This document shows positions 9,481 to 17,455 of a stretch of 32,980 nucleotides of DNA, in pieces; the stretch's first letter is position 1, and every line of letters starts with the position of its first letter. The translations under genes and the position numbers were made by a program. Below the pieces are notes generated by a model, which was given only the letters and a program-made list of their open reading frames with translations, was not told where the DNA came from and searched no databases. The DNA is from Hymenopellis radicata (Eukaryota > Basidiomycota > Agaricomycetes > Agaricales > Physalacriaceae), in the NCBI GenBank assembly GCA_015501595.1, contig JADNRX010000562.1, positions 1-32,980 of the forward strand, written 5' to 3'.

Positions 9481-10923
9481 TTTCGTCGCTGTCGATATTA
9501 CTGTACTCGTCAGCATCGTCGGTATCAGCTTCAAATACGAATGACTGTCCTTCGCCGCCAGAATCATCATCAGATGATTCTGACGGGTCCTTTCCAGCGT
9601 CGCCTTTGCTATCATCATCATCTTCGTCGTCGGACTCTTCTTCGGTGTCGGTATCCTCTGACTCTGAGTCGGACGCGTCGATGAGGTCGGGCAGGAAATC
9701 AGACTCGTCATCGCTGTCTGACTCTGCGTCGGACACTAGATCTGGGAGAGAATCTGTGTCGGAATTGTCATCAATGACGGTGAAATATGTGATGGTGGAC
9801 TCGGCTGTGTCTTCAGCCACAGGTGCGTTCTCTCGCTCTCCTTCAAACGGCTGGGCAATCTCATCGTTGAGATACAGGCCCGCCAATCCTTCCATCTGTT
9901 CCGCGCTGTCCTGCGCATATTCGTACCACGGCTCGTCGTAGCCGCCAATATTCTCCTCTGTCAAGTCCCGCCAGTCAGCATCAGAGTCGATGCACTCTGT
10001 GCTTTCGACGTCGGCGTACCACATGCTGTCGTCGTCGTCGCCGGTGGCTTTGTTCCCGGACTCTTTTCCTTTTCCTTTGCTTCTTGGTCCCTGTCCTTCT
10101 TTCCCGCCGCCCTTCGCCCAACATTCAGCTTTGATGTGGCCTTTCTTATGACAGTTGTAACACTCAACTGTCGAGCTCTTCCTGGCACCCGGTTGGCGCC
10201 GTCCATGGGTCGAGGAACCGCCGTTCGCGTTGAACGCGGCTTCCTTTCCCTCCTTTCCGCGTGCTCGGATCTGGCGGCGGTCGGCTTCGTTGCTATGCCG
10301 GTGATGTAGGTATCGACGGTGATGGTTTGAGTGAGTAGAGCTGCCGTTGCTGTCAACGCAGCGAGGTACGGGTCGTACGATGTGGGTAACGACCCCAGTA
10401 GGATGGCGATGAAGTTGTCGTCGCCTGTGTCTGCGCCCATCGCGATAAGCTCCTCGCGTAGGGCCTGGAGCTTCGCCAAGTGGACCTTGACGTCGCCATT
10501 CTCTGTGCATCTCTCTTCCTGGAGTCTGCGTCGTAAGTCCACTGTCATCATCTTGGATTTCTTTTGGAACTCATCATTAATTTTCTTCCACATCTTTCCA
10601 GCCGACGTCTCTGCCTTCACCCTGAGAAACAATCCATCGGGGATTGTCAAGGCCATCGCTTGCTTCGTGATGGACTCGTTCGCGTGCCAGAGCCTTACAA
10701 CGCCGGGGTGACGTGTAATCGCGTCGGCTTCAACCTTCGTTGGGTTCAGCGGGTCGACGGGTACGGGTGCGGCTGGCGGTGCGGCTGTCTCGACGATGTA
10801 GTCCTGCAGCTGCGCCGCCTCTGCGGCGAAGACAAATCGGTCGCGGTAAAAGATCCAGTTCGACCCGTCCGCTTTGCAATGCGGGATACGGGCGAAGAAT
10901 TCGATGAGCTTGGTGGTGGACAT
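9480..10923 (-). CDS. Copia Gag with zinc knuckle and acidic region
   Basis: Gag forms the particle that packages the retrotransposon RNA. Translation starts at the ATG at 10923, 77 bases downstream of the primer-binding site. The first 210 or so residues resemble the Copia Gag (UBN2-type) domain, for example NWIFYRDRFVFAAE, LWHANESITKQAMALTIPDG and AGKMWKKINDEFQKKSKMMT. A frame change near 10288-10290 leads to a CX2CX4HX4C zinc knuckle (CYNCHKKGHIKAEC, 10162-10121). A long Asp/Glu/Ser-rich acidic stretch follows to about 9500, and then a second frame change near 9477-9479 into protease. Gag and Pol appear to have been one open frame, as is common in Copia elements. Confidence 0.88.
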
Positions 10924-10988
10924 GGCGCGACGGTGCGTAGAGATGTGTATGTGTGAGCGGGAGGTTTTAGTTCAATTTAGGCACGGGC

Positions 10989-11000
10989 GGGCCCATAACC
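10989..11000 (-). other. Primer-binding site matching the anticodon arm of initiator tRNA-Met
   Basis: Directly after the 5' LTR the minus strand reads GGTTATGGGCCC. Its complement, GGGCCCAUAACC, is the anticodon stem-loop of eukaryotic initiator tRNA-Met with anticodon CAU. This is the half-tRNA primer arrangement known from Drosophila copia and yeast Ty5, in contrast to priming from a tRNA 3' end. Confidence 0.85.
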
Positions 11001-11689
11001 TGTAGTTTGTAGTTAATTGAAGGGGACAAGAATAATCAGAGCACGAATATTCCATTCGTTTGTACCGCTACTTATACAAGAATAAAATGGTAGTCTACAT
11101 GAAGCAACTGCATCAGGAAAAACCCACATTGCCATATTATACGTAAGTAGTCGTAGATAATCTCTAAAATGGTCTAAATAGTGCTAGAATAGCAGATCTC
11201 AGCATTTATGTCTAAAATGCACACTTATGCCCTTCCCCCTTGACATATTAGACACTGTTAGATATAGATTATGCATAGATTATACATCAATTAGCTGCTA
11301 CTTTAGACTCATATTAGACTGTTTTATCACACAATATAAGCATAGAAAAAATGTTGATAGCATTACGAGCAAAGCAGGTATCAAAGTAAGCTATGTGTAC
11401 ATAAATAATAGTGCCAAATCAATGGGACCCGCAGAAGACAGCTAGCTGAGCCTTAAGTGTGTCAATCCCGTCGTCCCACATGCTTTGCTGTCGAGCACTT
11501 TGATTCAGCCAGCACGTTCCTCAGCCCACAATAACCCGCGCTGAGGAGGATGTCATCGTGGAAGTGTCATCATGCTGAGTGTCGTCGCAAGGCCGTGCGA
11601 AGACAACTCAAGAGCCGTCGTCCGAAGAATGCTGTCAAATCGGTAAGAACCTGCCTGAAGAAGAACAGGCTAAATACTTACCATGTCGC

Positions 11690-11880
11690 TTTCGAGCACG
11701 TCCACGGGCTACAATCGAATTCGGGTGAATAACAGATTCCAAGTATCAAAGGAACGACTTACCTCGAAGAGTCAACTAGTGGTCAGAGTTCTAAGACAAT
11801 CCACAGTCAATAAACCAGACCGACAATCAAATCCACAACTTACTGAGCTGGTCAAAATGATATCCGAGTGAAGAGACTGC
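11690..11880 (-). other. Exon-intron-like islands in element B, source gene not recognised
   Basis: On the minus strand there are successive tracts of the form GTAAGT...TAG (53 and 54 bp), followed by GTAAGTATTT leading to an AG near 11632. Between them lie exon-like pieces of 27-28 bp. Spliced, they read GYHFDQLNSDH, a stop, then LTLRARGRARKRH. The strong splice sites suggest another captured host gene fragment, now with a nonsense codon. I cannot name the source. Confidence 0.35.
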
Positions 11881-12302
11881 ACTGTTGAAAATTTCGCAGT
11901 CAAAAATCACGAAAAGACATGGTGCAGCATTAAGCTTACTGCTTTGCTGGCCTCGAGTCAAGACGATGGACACGGCGGTTACTGGAGATAGTCTTGCGCC
12001 TGGCCGGACGCGTGTGGATGCCCAGGAGAAGGCGCAGCCGAATCGAACAACAGTCTACCTGAAGAGAGCGAGAGAGCTGACGAAGAGAGAGGATTCCGTG
12101 TCTGAGATCACGACTACGTGCGCCGTCGGAGGGCGAGTAGGCGACCCGCCTGCAAAAACGGAGCCAGGGGAATGCAGTCAACCTTAGGCAAGGGCGATAA
12201 AGAAACAAAACGCACCCGCATGCGTGCAAAAACAGAGCCACTGAGGGGAGCGCTAGCGACGTAGAGAATGCCCGAAGTAACGGGCTCCGTGGGTGAAACG
12301 AG

Positions 12303-12647
12303 TTACTCGACGCGGTCTACACGAGTGTGAACAAAGTCAAGCAAAATAAGAACATTTTCACGTACTCTCAATAGAGTGTTCAGCGCCAATTCACTTCGCG
12401 ACGACGCCTTGAACCTGCACATGCGCGTCGCCGTAGGTCTGTGTGATGGTCTTCCAGACTTGTCCAATCTGTTTCTCCAGCGTCGAGGGCGTCTCTTGTA
12501 ATGAAATCTCCGGCGTTTGTATCGGGTAAATAGGAAGCTATGAGCAGAGTGAATCATCAGGAAGGCAACAGAAATATTTGCAAGTCAAACGCACCTTTTG
12601 CTTCAAGTGGTCGCTGGTCAGCACGACGCCGGTCGCCGCTACCATAC
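12303..12647 (-). pseudogene. Captured fragment of a MICOS subunit gene (MIC26/MIC27, ApoO family) with a nonsense mutation
   Basis: Three exon pieces can be spliced on the minus strand: 12647-12595, 12537-12366 and 12316-12303, separated by introns of 57 and 49 bp with GTGCGT...TAG and GTACGT...TAG borders. The product contains KLPIYPIQTPEISLQETPST, LEKQIGQVWKTITQTYGDAH, VQVQGVVAK and then IGAEHSIENRVE, the conserved start of the apolipoprotein-O/MIC26-27 domain. At 12393-12391 the codon after VVAK is TGA where the family has Trp (WIG), so a single change has ended the frame. The fragment stops after NRVE, before the membrane segments. These proteins shape mitochondrial cristae; this copy cannot. 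Retained introns show capture of genomic DNA. Confidence 0.8.
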
Positions 12648-13259
12648 CCACCCGCCTCGCTTATCAATAGCCGTCGGAGAGACTTACAGAGTCGCGTTGG
12701 TCGACGTCGTCGTCGTTGGCAAAGATGTTGAGCGGCTCCAGGCACTGCGCCCGCCCACTCTGTCTGCCTCCACTCCGGATACCCGTTCCCATTCCATTCC
12801 CAACTCGGTGTCGGAGGCGACGAGCTCATCGCTGTAGCCCACCTGCTGACATCCTGTCCTCGTAGCCACGGCCGGCGCGCGCCTGGATCGTTTTCCTTGC
12901 TCGCTCTTATCGTCCTCAAGGAAGGCGCCTCGCCTCGCTGCAGGGCGCGAACACGACGGTGTGGGGGCTACTTCAGAGTCTTGAAGCCCGTCGTCGTCGT
13001 CTTGAAGTGTTGCTGCTGCTCCGGGAGGCTTACGCGTCCGCGTTGCTCGTCGAGAGAGCAGAACGCGTAAAAGTCGTCCTCCCGGCTGTCGTAAGCCGTC
13101 GTCGCAAATCCCGGGTCGGCGTAGTGGCGAGTGGAGGAAGAGACCAGAGCATGGTGAGAGCCCTGTGGCGGATGGGAAGTGATGCTAGTTGTTGGTACAC
13201 GAGTGACTTGGAATTTTCTAAGTTCAAACCGAACATCCACATGATCGATAGCGTGCTCA

Positions 13260-13272
13260 CGCACGGACCATG
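13260..13272. repeat. Copy 4 of the shared CGCACGGACCATG motif
   Basis: It lies in element B and matches the copies in element A (2207) and element C (4026, 4469). Confidence 0.5.
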
Positions 13273-14237
13273 TGCTCGGACCGGTTTGATAACCGAGTCG
13301 CCTCAGTCTCTCTTCATCAGATCACCACGACCACCCAGGGAGCGACGACCGCCCCTCGACTGTCTCCTTCTTCTGTGACAATTGTCAGGCAGCATGTGGA
13401 GTGTGCTCTTGGCTCTGGCTTTGTGCCGAGCTGGCTGCTGTCTTATAGGACAACGCGGACGAGGACGACCCACAAAAAACACCAGCGGGGACGACAACAC
13501 CTGAACGACAAGGACGACGACGCCTCATTGACAAGGACGACGACGTCTCAATGGCGAAACAAGACGACAACGATGACGTGTCGAGGACGGCGACAACGAC
13601 AACACGTCAAGAATGCCCCACCACCACCACTTCCTGTATCACTCCCTCCATCATCACCCCAGTCCCTGCTCATGCACGGCTGAGTGTCCCCGTGCCATTG
13701 CCCGGGGATGCTCGCCGGGCATGAATGGATTTGGAGGTGGTGATCCGCGAGTTTACTTGCGAACTTGCTTGACTTTACCCATCTGACTCGCAAGTCAATA
13801 CGAGTCGAGTTAACGGCGCATCATTAGTAGCGCAATTTCTCGCTCGACAGATTGCGAGTCATAGCTCGCAAGTGGAAGTCATAGTGCCGATATATGTATA
13901 AGCTCATATGGGGCTCGTCTAATAATTCAATATTCATTTCTCCTCTGCCATTCTAGTGCTATCTACTTCATAAATATCTTCTAAAATGTCATAAATTACT
14001 TTTCATTGCCCAATTATGCATAAAAGGTACTAAATGGGCAATGTAGGTTTTTCCTGATGTGTCCGTTAAGTATTCTACAGAGTAAGAAAATAATGGAGCG
14101 GGTCCCCAAGTGGGACCAACAAAAGTATACGCGACAGCAGGCGCGTCTAGGGCTTGCGACGATCCGGTAGCGAGTCACCGTCGAGTCGACGTCGAGTCAG
14201 ACTGGTGACATCGCGGTGCCGGCTTGTGATTCCAACA

Positions 14238-14242
14238 ACGTC
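14238..14242. repeat. Copia target-site duplication, right copy (ACGTC)
   Basis: It matches 230-234 and marks the right border of the transposon island, 255 bp before the start codon of the next gene. Confidence 0.92.
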
Positions 14243-14497
14243 TTTCTGGATCGACCATGCAGTGTTGGGTTTTCTCAACCTCGATTCCTCGGGGCGGCTT
14301 TGCCTTTCATTGACATCAGGATCCGTGGTGCTTGGCGCGATTCGGGTGCACTTGATATCTCAATAGATTCGAATACCAACCGCGGTTCAGTCTTCGAACT
14401 GAATTGACGGAATCATCTGAATCGTTGTCAGCGGTGCTCATCGCAAATACATTTCGGAAGACGTATAAATCATGATTTTCTAGACTCGCCACTCATC

Positions 14498-17087
14498 ATG
14501 CCAACCGCGTCTAAGGTCTCAGCAATGCCTTCAAATCGTTCAAGTGTGGAGCTTGACCCATTGGATTATGCTTCATCGTTCGTCAGTCTCTGTCCCTTGA
14601 CGACTTTTACTAATAGTTCTTCTTCAGGCATTTCGTGGATCACAGAGAGCTGCTGGAGGACTGGCGCCAAAAAGGTCCTGAGACAAACAGAGCTCATGGA
14701 GACCGACCTGTACGGCGACCATCTTTTCGCTTGATGGTGGTCCATGTCCTGCACGCAACGCTGTTGCTAATCAGCATCCTTACGCTCCTCATTTCGTTTT
14801 TTCCGATGGGAGCACAACGTGGAAATCGACATTAACAGGGTTAGTTCGTTGTTTCTACAAGCAAACTACTCCTCACTAACGTTGTTCTAGGTCAGCCAAG
14901 TCACCAGTACTATCACCATCATGGTTCAGATATTCTTCACGGCGTCCATTTCGCTATTGTATTTGCTGTCTAGTGATGTAGCGATTGATGCTGCTATTCG
15001 ACACCGTGAGCCCCCCGTTCCGTAAGAATACACATATGGCATCTTACACAAAACTTAGCTCGCTCCATCATCGACCTCGACTATCGGCTTCAAGCGTGGT
15101 ACGGAGGAGTGGGACCCTCCGTTATAAATGGCATCTTCCATATGCATCGCTTCAGAAAGATTTCACGCAGTGTCCTCCTCGGAATACCTCTCTACTTTAT
15201 CGCCGGCGAGATGTTAAAACTGACGTCGTCTAGCGTCCTCGGTAAGCCACACCCACTGCAGGTTACATATACCTAACGAGGCAATCTTCGAAGGGGTGAA
15301 CGTCTACAACGTGACAACGTTAGTCGATGGACCAGCAGGCAATCACCTTGTACCCTTCGCTTTTCCCAACCTGGTCCATTCTGATCACGAGCCATATAAC
15401 TGTTCTGACGTGAATAACATAACTTTCCCTTTCTACAAGGTTCAGGACTTATGGAAGGTGAGAGCTCCCTTCCTCTCGACGTTTGTCAATATCCTAAGCT
15501 CTTCGATGGTTAAGGTTTCTAAACAAATCCTTCGACTGGATCTCTTCGACAACGAGACTACTCATCCTGGACTCATTGGCAAGTGCGTTGCCTCCCCCAC
15601 TAACGTCAATGTCTGACTTCGGTTTGCAGCGTTCTTTACGACATCCCGGATTCGTCTCGTCCGTTTGATAAAGGTGCGCAGGGGTAGTAGTTGTCGAACA
15701 AACTGTAACAGTTATTCCCTAGTCAATGTGAACGGCACAAAGATGAACGTTCACTGTTCGCATGTCAAGCCGGAGGACAGCGTTTTCCAACTTCAATCTC
15801 CAGCAGACGACGCGCCACTCAGTGGTCCTTCCGACAATTATTATGTCCGATGGTTTTCCCACAGTCACGATCCCCTTCTCTTCGGCCAACTTGACCAATC
15901 GACCTCCATACGGGACTCTGAACTCTTCGTCGTTCAATGCTACATCCCTTCAACCCCTGGAGTTAAATTACGACGTCTACAACATTACCTGGAATCTAAA
16001 TCTCCTGTTACAGTCTTGGTCTTTCGATGATTGGAGGGGCGATGATGATGGATACAAGGGGATATCGAACCAAGTCCTCATGGTTTTAGCTGCGCCCGAC
16101 AGCGACTTGTTACTCCATGATGCGACTGGATCTGTGGCGTCTGTCAATGTCACGTCCCTTATTTCGACTGACGATTGTCAGAACGCCTGCAGTAGCAACA
16201 ACCTCAACGAAGCCTCTGCCGAATGTGTGGACTATTTTCGCGACCATTCCGAGTGCATCGCCGAGAGCAGCACCTGGCATTTTCAAGCACTCGGTTGTAC
16301 CCTTCGGACCACAAAGGCGGAGCTTTCATTCAATTCGGCCGGGTTCCTGGTTGGCGACAGATCTCAGGCAAAGCCTTCCAACGCTCATGCTTGGGATGAT
16401 TTTTTGCCAGTGAATGCTCGTGACGGGAACGACTTCCTGGCGAACGAATTCCTTGAAATGTTTGTACCGGCCCCTTGCAGCACTCCGGATGATCCTAATT
16501 ATCAGGATCTAGACGTCATGTCTGACGTCCTTCTCAACATTCTTGCGGCAAATCACGAACTCGCATTCTTCGAAAACGTGTTAGCTAACATGACAGCAAG
16601 CTTCCTCTGGAACGTTTGGCAACTGTGCGACAAACCATTCGAGTACGGCCATCCCTATCTGCAATGCCAGCCGAGACCTGAGGGTTATACCTCCATGTTG
16701 GCCACGGGCACTGCGAGATACAATCCACACGAAACACGAGCGAGACTGCAGATCGTTCAATGGAAAGCGGCGGTCACGGTGCTATGCGGGATAGCGCTCT
16801 TCGTATTGGCGTTCTATCTTCTTGGAACGGTTACCGATAGCCGTGCCGGTGTACCATTGCGGGAGGCAAGGTTCTTGGAGACTTCCCGCCTATTGAAGGA
16901 TTCCTCGATACCTGATATCGTCAGGTTATCTGCGCCAGGATTCGACCAGACACCACTAAGGTAAGGCGTCTTTTGAATTGCTTCGACGCTTGAGCTCAAT
17001 TGATTGCCCTTCAGATACGTTCGTGTCGGTTCAGAAGAGTCTACGGCCGCTTGGACATATGCAAGTAAACAGAGTCAGAAACAGTAG
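14498..17087 (+). CDS. Multi-exon membrane protein with a large N-glycosylated ectodomain, family not recognised
   Basis: I join ten exons: 14498-14577, 14628-14839, 14891-15005, 15059-15241, 15294-15457, 15515-15582, 15630-15673, 15723-15763, 15807-16960 and 17015-17087. They give about 710 residues. Near the N-terminus are three hydrophobic segments (LMVVHVLHATLLLISILTLL, IMVQIFFTASISLLYLL, SVLLGIPLYFIAGEML). A long region rich in NxS/T sites and cysteines follows, then one C-terminal segment (VTVLCGIALFVLAFYLLG) and a short tail. This resembles a widespread but uncharacterised type of basidiomycete surface protein; that statement is general knowledge, not a match. A T6 run at 14797-14802 must lose one T to keep the frame; with that, the exon sum is divisible by three. 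The junctions at 15458-15514 and 15764-15806 are the least certain. Confidence 0.7.
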
Positions 17088-17455
17088 GGTACCTGTCCAA
17101 TTCACGAGGAGGGTCTAATTATCACTCGCGATTGGGGCCCTGGCCAACATTAGACATTTACTTTGATCGTGTTCACCACCCAGTGAGTAGCTTATTCTGT
17201 GAAGCAGGCGCTAGTCTTTTACAATATAAAATTCACGGGTGTCTGTACTACGACAAGCGTATGAAGACCGAATGACTCTTCCCATCCCGTGTTCACTCGC
17301 CGTTCGACTAGAACGACACTGACTGCGCCACACTCCGAGTCCTTGACGCAGCGAGTGTAGATCTATAGTAACTATATCCTCACCGATATACCAGACCAAA
17401 AAACACAATTACAGATACACAAAACATATAGAAACCGCGACTACAATACACATCT
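17088..17455. other. Convergent intergenic region, no gene seen
   Basis: The region lies between the 3' ends of the membrane-protein gene (+) and BRR2 (-). It is AT-richer than its surroundings and should hold both 3' UTRs and polyadenylation signals. I see no open frame or repeat of note. Confidence 0.6.

Larger units (their letters stand above)
11111..14059. mobile_element. Element B: non-autonomous TIR DNA transposon carrying a MIC26/27 fragment
   Basis: This 2,949-bp insertion has 23-bp terminal inverted repeats with one mismatch, starting CATCAGGAAAAACC (11111-11133 and 14037-14059). It is flanked by TG at 11109-11110 and 14060-14061, and the left LTR shows the uninterrupted site. A 9-bp stem (CATTGCCCA, 14004-14012 with 14035-14043) overlaps the right end. 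TCTAAAAT and TTAGAC motifs recur near the left end (11160-11320), and TCTAAAATG recurs near the right end (about 13979). Motifs of the type CTCGCAAGT lie at 13740-13880. Termini and duplication length match element A, so they belong together, but their interiors differ. No transposase is visible. Confidence 0.87.
235..14237 (-). mobile_element. Ty1/Copia LTR retrotransposon interrupted by three nested DNA elements
   Basis: The element is bounded by TG...CA LTRs and an ACGTC duplication, and it is read on the minus strand. Domain order is Gag with a zinc knuckle, aspartic protease, integrase, reverse transcriptase and RNase H, which is the Copia order (integrase before RT). Three insertions have each been placed to the base by comparing the interrupted copy with an uninterrupted one: 291-2353 in the left LTR, 3185-6668 in pol and 11111-14059 in the right LTR. 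Without them the element is about 5,496 bp, a normal Copia size. The LTRs differ at two positions out of 286, so integration was recent and the three later insertions are younger still. The gag-pol frame needs about five one-base corrections, most at C or G runs, so the copy is either freshly decayed or affected by sequence error. Confidence 0.95.
11001..14237 (-). repeat. Right LTR (5' LTR of the element), split by element B
   Basis: The LTR is 11001-11110 plus 14062-14237, again 286 bp once element B and one TG duplication copy are removed. On the minus strand it would start transcription toward the left, away from the gene at 14498. It contains TTGTATAAG as a possible TATA box. Confidence 0.93.

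Noticed and set aside
9285..9941. Plus-strand open frame of 218 codons over the Copia gag-protease region, very rich in Ser and Asp
   Set aside because: It is the mirror of the acidic Asp/Ser/Glu stretch of Gag on the minus strand; low-complexity codons keep both strands open.
15241..15293. A 20-bp intron ending in CTGCAG at 15261 in the 14498 gene
   Set aside because: It is too short and leads to a stop. A 52-bp intron (15242-15293) with a CTAAC branch site keeps the frame.
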